From positions 860,001 to 924,000 of the forward strand of contig JABWDB010000048.1 of the NCBI GenBank assembly GCA_019614645.1: a stretch of 64,000 nt of DNA, in the 5' to 3' direction. The notes beneath the pieces are model-generated. The model did not search any database, had not been told where the DNA came from, and saw nothing but the letters and a program-made list of their open reading frames with translations. Numbering within the stretch: the stretch's first letter is position 1; each line of letters opens with the position of its first letter. A program made the translations under genes and the position numbers. Source of the stretch: Stratiolaelaps scimitus (Eukaryota; Arthropoda; Arachnida; Mesostigmata; Laelapidae). Positions 36,632 through 50,260 of this stretch are shown here, piece by piece.

Positions 36632-39600
36632 ACATGTATATATCAACAACATATATACAACATACCAAATATATGTCTTTCTCTCCAAGCCTTCTTAATC
36701 GCTTGTGTCTCAGCGGTAAGTGGGTAACTGGGTCTCATAGCACTCGCTCATAAAATAAATGATTCAACGATTTGATTTGACCATGTGGCTGACTTCTGCA
36801 GTGTTCTTTGCCAACAAGTTCTTTAAGGAACTCGTCCATTGGCTCGCATGCAGCATGAACACGAATCAGCTTGTAGCGTTACGGCGTGTCAACATTCGCG
36901 GATCTTTGTTGCGTCTGTTCCACGACGGGGGTTCCCTCTCCAAGCAGGTATCTACAAAAATCACCTGGCCCGACAACCCCCTCGGGGGAGGTGACGTGAG
37001 CGATCCGTCAGCGGTGGTGATCAAAATTGGTGAATTCATAGCTGAGTCGCGAAGGCTGCTTGAGAGGTGTCGAGCTGTACGAGGTGATACGTGTGTTCGT
37101 GCACGTGAAGGAGAACAGTGTCCGCCTCAAACGCTCGTCGACGCGAACGAATCGTTTGCCGATTGAGTTTTGTTGAGAGGACAATGACATCGTGAGTGGA
37201 GAATCGTATACGCTGAGCTTAGTAAAGGTAAAGGGGTTTTATTGGTTTATTAAAGGAGCTGCAATTTTACAATGCTTAAGCTCTCCTATATGTCACGCGG
37301 CGGGGCTCGAACCTGCGGTCTCTGGCTTCCGATAACCAGAGACTTAGTGGTCTAGCAACATGATGTGGGTATCCTGAGAATTGCCGATAAATTTCTCGGG
37401 CTCACCTTCAGCCTTAGAGATTTAATAACGTCCTAAGGGGTACAACTGCTTTACACGGCATTGAACATTTCATAGGACCGAACCTCCCAACTGATAAATG
37501 CAAATGTGCATTTCGGGTGGGGAATTGAATCCCTCCGGGCTAGCCGCTGGCTCGACGCGAAATCTGAGTATTCCTGGAAATTCTGATGATTCATGTGTGA
37601 TAGATAAATAAATTGACTAAAGCGTAATCAAGTTCGGCTTAAGCTCTACGTGGAACGTGGCGTAATCGTGCTGTCCAGCTGGCGAGCGGACCATCACATT
37701 TGTGAAGCCCGCGACGAGAGGACATGGAGTCCGGTGACGATGGCGGGTGTTAAGAGCCACAACGTAATCAACACACTATCGCATCGAGCTCGTCGGTTAG
37801 TAGCAGACACGCGTAGGAGACAAAATACCCGGCCATGTAGGCGAGGTCGGCCAAGGTATCTTGCCCCGGTCGAACTACAATAGAACAAGAATCAGGCCAA
37901 CGGAAGGGTCAAGGTGGTATATCTTCTGGATAATCCCAGTGGAAAGCCAACGGTATAATTAGCCATCTGTCTACCCAGCCGTCGCCAACAAGATACCGTA
38001 ACTAGTGCAGCAGCAGCAGCAGCAGCAGCACCACCACCACCAGAAGTCGCCTTCCTTTGGGTCAGCACAGCCGTACGAGAATAGGCAGGTCTCAGGTAGT
38101 CATCCAGGCGCGAGGCAACCTTATCCATTGCCACTGATTTCTACTAGAGCTGCAGCAGGAGCAGCAGCCAGATCAGGAGCAGGATGCGTGTGTGTGTGTG
38201 TGTGCATGATCAGGTTGTGACGCCAGAACGATGAGTGGCGGTGACGCGCAGCAAGCGCGAACGCGTTCGTCATGCCGAGCCCGGCTGACGGTACCACCGA
38301 CAGGTACTCGTTGAGCGCGGAGCAAGAGCTGTTCACCTTTGCCGTCTCCGCCGTCGCCTACACTACCATAACGTTATACGTACGCTTCCGTCCGACGTCA
38401 ACAGCCGCTGGCCGGCTAACTGACACTGCTGGCGTGGCCGCTGTGACGGTGCGGAAAGCAGTTGCCGTCCATATACCCAGAGCGACCACTACCTCTCTCA
38501 ACGGCAGTGCGTTTATCGTGACTTCGTCAAGGACACGACGGCGACGGCTGCCGCTGCTCCCACAACTGTTCCTACCACGAATCGAACACACAGCGACTCA
38601 GCGAAGGTAAAATGCTATATATATATATATATATATTCGTCGATTTCAACAGGTAATGCTCTCACCGGTGATATCTTAATAATGCTAATATAATCATCTG
38701 CTTTAGGTATATATATATACATGGAATATAAAATTATATCGTTAATAAATAAGCTCTAAACGGTCTCACCAACATCGGCAGAGTTGTAGATAACCACCGA
38801 AGCTTGTTGTGAAAGACTTACCCGAGAAGGCCACTGTCCGTTTAAAGAAATAAGAGTAAAAATTTGCGGGCTGATTCATAGAGCCTTAAACATTTAACTC
38901 AGGCCTCAACGGTATAACAACTGCTTTTACGGCACTGTCAAAATCTGCGAATCAAATAGACATCGAGAATAATTCTATGCCATTTTTCTGCGATCGATAA
39001 TCTGCACTGAACGGCACTATTTTTTTAGAGATTATTATTATTACTTTTAATTACTACTATTATGTTTTTTAAACCGCCACCACGGTTTGTCTTTCGAGAT
39101 TCATTAGATCGATTTCTCGAAACCAATTTAAAATGGCCTCTCATGGCGGCCGGATTTGTGGCTTGACAAATCTTCACCAAGGACGAGGCACGAGTCTTCT
39201 GTTGAATCCTCAAAAGCCCCCTTTGACAGCTGTCAGCCAGTCTGAGCTGCCGGCTAAGCTTCGCTATTAAGAGACCCCAATGATATTTCTTGTGTGCTAT
39301 CTTTCCGGAGGAACTCGATGTCGTCACGGAGCGGTTCGATGTTCGAGCATCTCTCGGCTGCGAATGGCAGCTCAATAGCAATGATCGTTATAGCTCGCAG
39401 GATGCGGACAGATCACGGAGAAACACACGAACGTATGATTCATCTACGAAGAAGAATCTCCTCATTTCGTTCATTGGCAATATATAAACTCGGTCAAGAA
39501 AAACACACAGAACAATTTTGTCTAACTTAGCGGACATGTGTACCCTAGCTCCACCCGATATTCATCAGCTGGGACTTAGGCAGACCACGAAGAAGAAAGC

Positions 39601-42600
39601 CACCTTAAAGTGCACTGAGAGGTATTTTAAGGCACAAAGAGGCTTCGCATTTCTCGAGGTCTACGCTGACTGAAACTTCACAAGTGTTTTCCTCTAAAGG
39701 CTTTTAAGCGAGTCTTCCAGCGCTGTCTCTCGCACGAACGCCTATTATTACATATAGGTATACCAGAGTAGCCATTATGTGGTCGAATCCCAGAGATACG
39801 TCCCCTGGATGGTCGTCTCGTGGTGAGCGTCTTAGATTGCTAGACCGGAGGGACGTGTGTGTTGGGTTCAAATCCTGTCAGACGCTTTGGAGAATCTTTG
39901 GAGTTCTTTATCATCTTTCTCTATCTGAAGGTTCTTGCCAGGTACGAGCAAGGAAGAGAATAAGCAAAGGTGGCCCCGACAGGTCCTAGTCATAGTAATA
40001 CCTAAAAGGTCAAGAGCTAACGCCTAGGTCAGATAGGGGCAGAACAGCTGAGGGTCAGCTCGAAAAACAATCCCAGAAACACAATATGTGTGGCGCTCTC
40101 CACTCATCACTGTGTTATCGTAGACCCAGATATCAATATATCGGGGTCTCAGGGAACGATGCCACTTTGTGTATTTTTTGCCTTCATCGCCTTCTACGAC
40201 CACTCAGCTTTTACGGTAGAGCTTCTTTGGCGAATGGCGTCATGCAACAGTAACCCAGCAGGAGGGTGGGGGTCCCACAAGGATGGTTGGGCACTCTGAA
40301 CGGAAGAGTTGCCAGTGGCTGACCACAACACGCAAACGCAAAAACCTCCCTCATTGGCAAAGTATAATATATATATATATATATACTATCTTCGTTGGCT
40401 TTTTTATATATATATATATACATAATCGTACCGTGGATGTAAAATGTTGGCTGAGAGTCAGCCCGAGAACTTTTAGGTGTATCATCTGATATATATACAT
40501 ATATAGATATATATATATATCAATACTACAAGTGTCGGCTACAAGTGTCGCCCACTTTTATAATTGAACTTATGATATCATATCGTAAATCTCTATTTTT
40601 ATCTCTCTCTCGCTCGCGCTCCTCTATCGACAGCTGTACGCATCGACTTTTTCTTTTTAACAGAAGGTGACCTACTGCTGATGGTGTTCCCGGTGCAACA
40701 AGTAACACAAACTTCAAACGAACGACACCAATCAACAGTCCCTCTCCCGGTGTGCGTTATCATTTTACGCAGACACGAGACGAGTGGCCGTATTCGCCGT
40801 CTGCCATCCGCCGTCCGGCGAATTGGCACCCATTTACAGAACAAGTCGAATTGACGACCAATGGACCGGTGGTGATTTCTCTGCAGAGAGACAGAGAGAG
40901 AGAGAGAGAGAGAGTTCTCTCCCTTTTGCTAGATGCGCGCTATTGAGCCCGGATCCCTCGTAATGCAAAATGATAGAAGCTCTCTCGTTCTCTCATCTTA
41001 GACAGGGCCACTTACAGGACGAGCAATCGACCGAAACTGACGATCAACAGCGATCGAATCTGACCGGTGTCAGCGGTCGTGTGACCGGTGCCACTCGACA
41101 GTAGATACGGACGCACAACATTGTTACGCGGTCGGAAGAGACAACGATGACAGAATCGGACTGAAGGAGAGCGAGCGCGAGCGAGAGAGAGAGAGAGAGA
41201 GCTTCTGCTACCAGATGCCACCACAGTCAGTTCCACCAAGCAAACACTGAACACCAACACGGGCGGACACTGATAAACACAAATATAGATCAATATTGTG
41301 GCTAGAGACGAAATACTCGTAGTAGTAGTAGTAGTGGTTGGCAGCGATTGCGAAGCTGCAGAAGGACAACTTCAGAAGACAGAAGAGATTGAAGATGAAG
41401 AGGGGGAAAAATGAGGTGCGGCGACTTCAGTGCTGCCAGCGATATCCGTCTATCAGTGAGGCGCCGATATCCGCTCTTGTGCTCCCGTTCGACATCGTGA
41501 CGGCGATGGATGGGACGGCGGTGACAGAAGCTGAACATCGACACAGCAGAAGACACTGGTCAGTTAGTCCGTCAATCCGCCGATTAGTGGCGGTGGTTCA
41601 GGACTCAGCGACGTCAACGACGTCAATCAACGCTTTACGTACGCAATTGGTTACAGGGGAAGTCAAGTAAATATACAATCATCGCGGGTACGGCGCGTGT
41701 CTGACCTTAAGGCGGCCGCAGCAGCGGGTCTCAGTTAGGCAAATGTAAGACAATCGACTTAAATCTGAGATCGGACCGATCCGAGATCCGGCGAGGAGAA
41801 ATCGAGCTAATCACTTAATGAGAGATTCCGGAGAGAATTACCCTCGTATGAAATGATATCCTTATGAAGTTGACGAGTATAAAAACCGGTGGTTAGAACA
41901 TGTTAATTGGCCTAAAATGCTAAATTAGATAGAGCTACCGGAGCCCGGTGGTGCGGTGGTGGATTCGTAAACGGCTGTCGCGAAATTTTCGAATATCTTT
42001 TACACATCATGGGCGCATCTCGGTATCAGAGGCACTACCTGTCTCTCTATAATATTGCGTCATTGATTCTATTTTACTAATGCACACATCAACCCGTTGT
42101 CGGCTCCGTCTCCAGCTCAATGCAATTATCGCAATTAGCCATTATGAGAGCACACGACGACGATTTCCGTTGAAAGAACAACAACGATACGTCCAACGGT
42201 GTCACAAAATGTCATTGTCCTTCGGCTTCATAGAGTTTACGGGTGATCATTGTAGCAGAAAATTGAAGAAAACTTCGCGACGGATCTTCGTCTCTCTCTC
42301 TCTCTCTCTCTCTCTCTGATCTCCTTTGCTGAAATCCATCCTGACTCGTTCTTTCTCGCTACACCGAAATCTCTATTGTGATCTAACACATTCGCTGGTG
42401 CACCCCTGCGCGTCAATTTCCAAGAGGATTTCGACGGATCATCAGAATTCGAAGCTCTCTTTCTCCGTCTTCCACCCCTCTCAATGGCGTCGGGTCGCGT
42501 AAACTCAGCCAGTGGCCTGATACTGGGCCTGCCTTGCGAACAGGACAAAAATAAGATAACACAACTAAACGCGTTGGCGCGCGCGCGCGTGCGAGCAAGC

Positions 42601-45600
42601 GTAAAGTCGGCAAATAGACAAGTCCAGTTGGGAAAGCTCCACTGGATTCTCCACTCTCGTAGAGGAAAAAGTGACTCTTCTCGAAAATGGGCATGGCTCT
42701 AGCAAAAGCGTGATTTAACCCGGGGCAAGATGGCGGTTCTGCCTAACGAAACAAAATAGCTGCTCTGATGGGTTCATCGATGCAAGGTTGTCAGGCAAGA
42801 ACTCGATTACGGATCGGATTCTTTGTCCCCGCTACGGTATTGTATCAAATGTCAGGTTATGTGACTAGGTTATCATATAACTAGGTTGGAGAAACATCCT
42901 AGGTTTTCATGTTACAGGTGGACAAACTACGAGAGAGAGAGACAGGGAGAGAGAGAAAGTTGACATAAGAATGAGTGTTATTACCTATTATCAACGTTTG
43001 AGCCTAGAAGATAGGCTCCTTCCAGCGTCCTACAGGACCAGCGCGAAGGCCGAATACGCGCTAGTTTGTAAAGGACTCATTTATAATCTTGCAATGAAAT
43101 CTCGAAAAAATCGTTCCTACACACTCCAGAAGATAACCGTGTTGATGTTATTATGACATATTGTTTCTATGTACGAGGCCGAGAAGACAACCTAAGGACA
43201 ATGTCACCATTTAGAAATACGTGGATACGTGACGCGTGCACGTATTCAACAATCGCTGGGCCCTCGATATGTCAAGCGACTTGGGGCAAAAATGAGTTCG
43301 GACGCGGCCGAAATCTGACCGAATACCTGAGTACACTATATTGTACTAGTGTATTGGATAATACCTTAAAAAAGTGCCTTTTTAAGGCTCTGAAAGACTA
43401 GGACGGGGGTCGCGACAGGACCCAAACGTCGCATCGCTTATCGGCGAAGCTGAGCACTCACGGTTTTAATGGATTTCGTGCAACAAGCCATCGCGGTCGT
43501 TAGTAAGGCAGTAATAGATGACTACCAAACAAGATATTCTCCCTCTGAATCCACATTCAAAGACAGTCGAAGATACCATTCGAGAACTCGTTCGACAAAT
43601 AGCTTGTTTTTATGCATAGAATTTAATAGATAATTCGACAACTGACGAATTTCTCCTTAAAAAAAATGGTTCAAAATATCACATATATATACAATAGGCT
43701 CGGCTTGAGTTTAGATGCCATTCGATGTGCGATCCCTATAGCCAACCTTATAGGAAATCCTTTTAGGGCCGTGACACTCAATAAGATTACAATGTCAATG
43801 TTATCGTTCACAAACCAATCGAGTCTCAAACGGACGAATCTGTCAGCGTCATGATCGCCAGCGAAACACAGGAACTATATGACGCACCAATTCTGATTCA
43901 TTAACAGCAGCAGCAACAACAACAACGGCAAACAATAATAATAATCATTATAATAATTATAAGATATATGTTCCTGAATAATTGTTGGCAAGGTTCGACC
44001 AGACGGTTTGCTCAAGGTTAGGCGTTTACCGTCTTTCACGATAGCATTGTTTACAACACCCGGGTTTTGCCCGTAGAGGAGGGCCGTACTCGGCATTCGA
44101 AACCAGATAATCAGTCATAAACACACTCGTAACAGGTCATCAATATGACTCTGTTCAACATCTACGTAGTGCATTATCCCGCGTAGAATGTGTTGGTGGT
44201 TGACCAATTATCGTAAGATGTAATCAAGACATAGCAATGGATGAACTGGTTATGATAGCACATAGCGATCTTTAGCTCTCAAATACTCTTTATGCATAAA
44301 CGTAAAGAGTATTCTAATTTCGAGTCTTTGATTAAAAGCTGAATACTAAGAGATTTCCTCGACTGTTTTTCCCAACGGCTATTGCCACGGAATAAACTGT
44401 TTTTCGAGCTGACCCTCAGCTGTTCCCCTATCTGACAGGCCTCAGCTCTTAACCTTTTAGGTATTACGGAATAGGAAATACTATTGTATATATATATATA
44501 TGAAAGATCGAAGAACGCTCGTACGCACTGGATGAAAATCCATACCCATCCCAGAGTCACGCGAACCACAGTGGTGGCTCATAATTGGATTCAGCATCAT
44601 ATATATATCGTCTGGATGTGTCGAAACAAAACCAAGCGATATTGTCATTTCACAGATTTGTTTTCATTAAAACAATACCACTAGCTAATAACAACACTGT
44701 CAGAACAAGTCAGATGGTCGTCGTCCGGCGATGTTATGTTACACGTACGCCTACGTCAAGATGGATCAGTTACGTAGAATTATTAGCACAGTGCGACCGT
44801 GTATCTATGCCTAGCAGGTAATGCTAAGCATTGATACACTCTCGCCCCCGACTCTCTCCCTCTCTCCCTCGCGCGCAGTCATTGTGCTGAGTCTTTCGCG
44901 GAAAGTAACCCGAATCCTAAGATTCGATTGTAAGTGTCGACAAATAACGTCAATCATCGATTGAGTTGATCTTCTCCCTGTAATCGCCGGCATTTCCTCG
45001 GCTGTCCCGTACCATTGGCTATCTTTCGAGCGAAATTCAGACGATGAAGAAAGGCGAAGAACAGGATAAATCTTTATTGGTCCATTAAAGGAATTGCAAT
45101 TTAATTGTTTAACGCTTAACAAGTAATTCTCGTATATGTCCTCACCACCGGTCGCGGGAACAACTCGAGCCTCCAGCGGCCCCCGGTTTTTTTGTTCGAT
45201 AGCCAGCAGTTCTCTTTTTCACCCACCAATCTTCTTTGTAATTGATTGTATGCCGGCGACTCAGTTGCGTTACTCGAAGGGAATAAGATAAGCTAACGTT
45301 GCCTGTCTACTCCGTCCGTGCCATTAGACACCACGGACCTCTAACCTAGCGCTCTGGTTAGAGGGCAACGTAATACGAGAGTTCCGTCAGCAGCATGTCA
45401 CTCAGATACATAGATATATTCATGGATAGAGATCACTACCGGGGATACAGCGTTGCATATATTTGCATTGAAAAGGGAGGGAGAGATCCATCTCATGAAG
45501 CAATGCCCAGTCAGCCCGAGGGAAAATTTACCACCGGGGATGCGGCAAGAAGTCGTATACCCAAAGAATCACTCAAGCCAATATGACCACCTCCCACTGA

Positions 45601-48600
45601 CCACTGAACGATCCCCAACTTGAAACAAATCCCAAATCCCTTTGTTTGTATCAAGTGGCCTGATACCTCCCGCCCGCGGCAAAGGGGATTAGTCCTTGCA
45701 GCGGCCCCAGCAGGAGACTTACAGACAATCATTGTCCTCTACCAATCTCATCATAGTTATCGAGTGAGATAGACAGTGAGTCATGAGAGTTTCGGTCTAG
45801 AGGAACTGATGAATCTCTGCGATTGTATTTCGTGAGGAGTTCATCGGGGGGTGCGTGTGTGTGCGTGTGTCTGTTATCTTTTTATCCGCCGAGGATTGAT
45901 TTGCATTGTTCGTTGTTGGACCGAATCGTTCACACGCCCCAACACCAAGAGACTTGGGCGGATTCGTTTTGATTGTCGGAGGGTGGATAGTCATCATGAA
46001 TGAATTATTATTCATTATTATCTAATGAAAATAATAATATCTAATGAAAATAATAGCAGTAATAATAATAATACGTAATATTTACGTTAATCTGCAATCG
46101 TTTCTGTTTTGATTTATATGTTTACACGTTTTCAATCATCTTGTAAACATTAGTTCTTAAACATTATATTCAATTTCAGAATATTTTCACAGACAAATTT
46201 AACCTTATGCATTTTATGCATTTCTTAATATTCGAACTTCCCCCTGTGAAATGGGGCGTGAAATGGGGGACCCTTCGTCGAACCTACCTTACTGTCGACC
46301 TTCTTGTACTTCGTCTTGTTGGCGCGATTGAGATCTTCATGTACTTTGTCTAGCAACCAGATGAGGAACTCCTGTGCGTCGTGCTGCTCAGAACCGGAGT
46401 ACTGAGCTCCGTATTTACCGACGACACTTTTTAATCTGCGAACACGGGTAGAAATGAGACGATATCAGTAACGAACAGCAGGAACACTGTGTCGTTATCT
46501 AATCGAAGACAAAGAAAAAAGAAATACACGCACATACGCTGGCACATGCTTAAGACAAGGCCTGCAGGAATCACACCTACAGAGACAGTATACCTTAGTG
46601 TGGAGATTGTGAACAACCTATTCGATTTATCTGACCGATCGTTATTCGACTATATACACAAACGATGTCTACAAGGAGTAAAAGTCGCTATGCAGAACGA
46701 AGGATGATTCGCTTCGCGGTTACCCCAGCGGCGCGGGGGTCAGCCTGTGGTAGACCCCTTCGAGGAAGTTGGCAGCGAGGAGACCGTAGCCGCCCAGGGG
46801 TTTCGAAGGCAAAAAGGCAAAAAAAAATTTTCTCAACACCCCGCGCCCTCCTCGCCTCCATCACGCATTTTATGAACGGACCTTGTGGATCAATTAACGC
46901 CAATCAACTCTAGTTCTTCCGTCGGGGTCGAAGATGTCGATTATTCTCGTGTACCTATCGAACGAGCCACGTGGACTCAACTCACCTGGCACTGATCTCC
47001 GGATACATTGTACTGCTCCATAGACTTTTAATTAAAAGGGCCAGTTGTTCGGTGACTTCGCCGCGGGTGCCGTACTTTTTACGGTTGTTTTTTCGGGCGT
47101 AGGTTAGATCCACTTGGTAGCGATTGAGGACGAGGTACTCGGCGAACGCGTCAGTGTTCGATAGGCATTGTACGACAGCGTTTAAATAACAGGTGTTCCC
47201 ATGGTTGCGTACGCCAGTCATGCCCCCCAGGACCAGCGCCGTTCCGCTCCCGTTATCGGTGTCCTCTACCGCCTGAAAATCGGTGCCGAAAAGGATCGCC
47301 GAAAGTAAATTTCACAAGGTTAGGTCGAACAGGAGAAATCTATATTCGATTATACCGTACTGACGAAGGTAAGGAACCATAGCTTCATAGGCTAGGTTGT
47401 ATCGTAGACATTTTTCGGTAGTTATTTACAAAAGGGAGAGGCGTAATTCTTCACTGTCAATGTTTATCGACGGTCGGACACAGAATGAGTTCATTCATTT
47501 ATAAAAGTGGGCGCCAATTGTCCAGTCCCACCCAGGCTGAACATGAGCCACATCTAAGAATAACGCCTTCCTTTATAAATATCCTTAAAAGAATATCCTT
47601 AAAAAAAGGAGACCCATTTTTCCAATCCTTAAACGGGTGCCCAAAATAGAAATTGCGTTGCCCCTTTGGATATCTAAGAAAAGTCTTTATATTAAAAATC
47701 TGCTTGCACGTAGTGTTTTCCTATACCGGGTGATAACCTTCCTCCTAATACCTGTTGGAAGTTTCGTCACACCCTGTTGTTGCTGCTGTCCCCTGGATGG
47801 TCTAGTGGTGAGCGTCTTAGACTACTAGACCGGAGGGACACGTGTGTGTTGGGTTCAAATCCTGTCAGACGCGGAGAATCTTTGGAGTACTTTATCATCT
47901 TTCTTTATCTGAGGATTCTTGTCAGGTACGAGTAAGGCAGAGAATAAGCAAAGGTGGCCCCGACAGGTCCTCATAGTAATACCTAAACGTTAAGAGCTGA
48001 GGCCTGTCAGATAAAAGGGGAACAGCTGAGGGTCAGCTTGAAAAACAGTGTTGTTGCTGTTATTATTAGTATTATTATTATTATTACTCTTATTTGTCAA
48101 AGAATCTTTCTCAGTTGGCTCAATTCCTTTGGCATAATATTAGATTTCACGTATGTTACTATGACTATAACGGCTGTTTCTACTCTTTACTGTGGCGTTT
48201 ATCGTTGCCGATGTTGATCGCCTGGTCTTTCATGACGTCAGCTAACCAGTTACTATTTAGCTAACTGATTGATTGGTTGATTGATTAGTCAGTGCACCAG
48301 TCATGCTTGATTGCTGTGCCTTCATCTCTCTCTCTCTCTCGGTGGCGAAGCAATCAGTCTCTCATTGTCAGCGGTCGATTCCGCATTTTGGTCAATTTCA
48401 GTAAACAAGATACACACGCTCCTATTCAACGTTCTTCAAACGGGAACGCCCCATGCCGTTCGCTTCCTTAGTGTACCGCTTCGACGTCAGTTGCTTCGCA
48501 GCAAGTTCTTGCCTCAGCCAACTCGCCGCACTCGGCAACAACGACACTGAGTCCAGTCAGTGCCAACGGCTGGAATAACTCTGCTATGACGCAAAAAACA

Positions 48601-50193
48601 ACATAACAGACGGACGGACACATTGAGCTGTTTGTCTGCCCGTCTGTATGCCTGTCATCCTTGCTACCCACGGCAGCAACAGCGGCAGGAGCCATAGTGG
48701 CAGCGATGACGACATCGACGGTGACGGCGTCGGCGACAATAGTGTGCGGCATAGCTTGCCACCGGAGGCAACCCAGCGCAAGCAGTGATCTTGTCCTTTG
48801 TCCTTTTTCGCCTCCTGGCAACAACAGCAACAACCATGCTGGCTCCTGCCTCCTTCTCTGGGCGATGGCGATCATAATGCTGCTGTTAGCAAATATTTTA
48901 CTGGTTTACTTAAGGAGTTGCAGTCGACTATCTTAAGCGGCGGCCGGTGGAGACCTTCTCAAGTCTCGTATATATGTTATCGTTGTTAATGATGATGTCA
49001 CCCCCCCTAAGGGTAGAGTTCGTGGCGCGTTCGTGTGCGAGTCTGCCTTTCAGCTGGAGGTACAACACGGTGGTGCAGTCGCGGGCTCGATTCCCATCCA
49101 TTTCGCATTTGAATTTCATGGGCGGTCCGTCGATGCAAAAGCAATATCATGGACGCTGTTAAATGGCCAAGGCTGAAAGTTTGACCCCCGAGAAACATAT
49201 TTATTGTAATAGAATTGTAGATAAAATTTATTGTAATCAATTACGCGACTTAATAATCGCCTACAGCTGACTTTCATTATCGCTGATGCTGTAGACGCTG
49301 CTGTTGCTGCTGCTGTACATTGTTGTTGTTGTTTTGTTGCTGTTGTTTGTTTGTTGTTGTTTTGTTTGTTGTTGCTGTTGTTGTCGGTGATGAAGGTGAT
49401 TATTGCGACAACGACGATGGTACTGTTGTCGATAACGATATATATATATAGATATATACCGAGCCCTTTATTGCGCTGGCTGTCGCCCTCCTGTAACTCG
49501 ATTGTAGGCTATTCACGCTGTGGCTGACGTGTGACTATTACACGTGTGCTGCTTTTCGTCTGGTGACTACGGGTGGCGCGTTGTGTCGTGTGAAATAATG
49601 GCTCCTATTATCTGTCCACCTATACCCGTAGTAATATGCTGCTGTTCGCTGCTCGTGAATGACTCACTCGATCACCAGGGCGCGCGGTAACACTCGGCCT
49701 AGTGATAGGTGTCCGTACAAGATTGACAGCTATAGTAAATGGCACTTTGGCTCCGCTCGGCTGTGCCCTAGTCGTCGAGTTCAGTCTGGCTCGTTCTGGA
49801 TAGCTATAGAACGCCGCCAGGCGTCCGGGACGATGCAATAGAAGAACGATGTCCGGACACGGCCGCGCGCAGCGTGGCGTTGACTCGAGGTGGGTGCGCA
49901 CGCGTCCATGCCAGCGTCAATTCGTCGCTCGGTGGACTATGACAGTCAAACCACGATCAAGTGGTGATGGTAGTGGTGGTAAGCTAGCCTCCGGTGTTGC
50001 CTTTTTCGCGACGGCGGCTTACCGCCACAGCGGTACGAGCAGTAGCGGGTCTGTGTCGATTGCTGCTGAAAGAGCAAAAGTCCGAGTGGAGACACCCTTC
50101 GGGGGAAAAGCTGTCAAAGTTTCTTGATTGGACTCTTGTGCTCAGATATTAGCGGTTCAATCCGACGACGAGGTAACCTCAACTGTCCATCTC

Positions 50194-50260
<67 letters not shown>

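Larger units (their letters stand above)
33568..46287. other. USP intron 5, 12.7 kb
   Basis: The largest intron. It contains an ATCA-rich simple repeat at 33570-33660, the palindrome at 36178, TA and GA arrays, SINEs at 36505, 37224, 39800, 44400 and 45065, and two doubtful plus-strand open frames (36759, 38272). No USP exon is missing here, because exons 5 and 6 join in phase within conserved sequence. Confidence 0.6.

Noticed and set aside
47788..47870. Possible tRNA gene
   Set aside because: The tRNA-like part is the head of a SINE, with the same body and tail as copies at 39800 and 55498.
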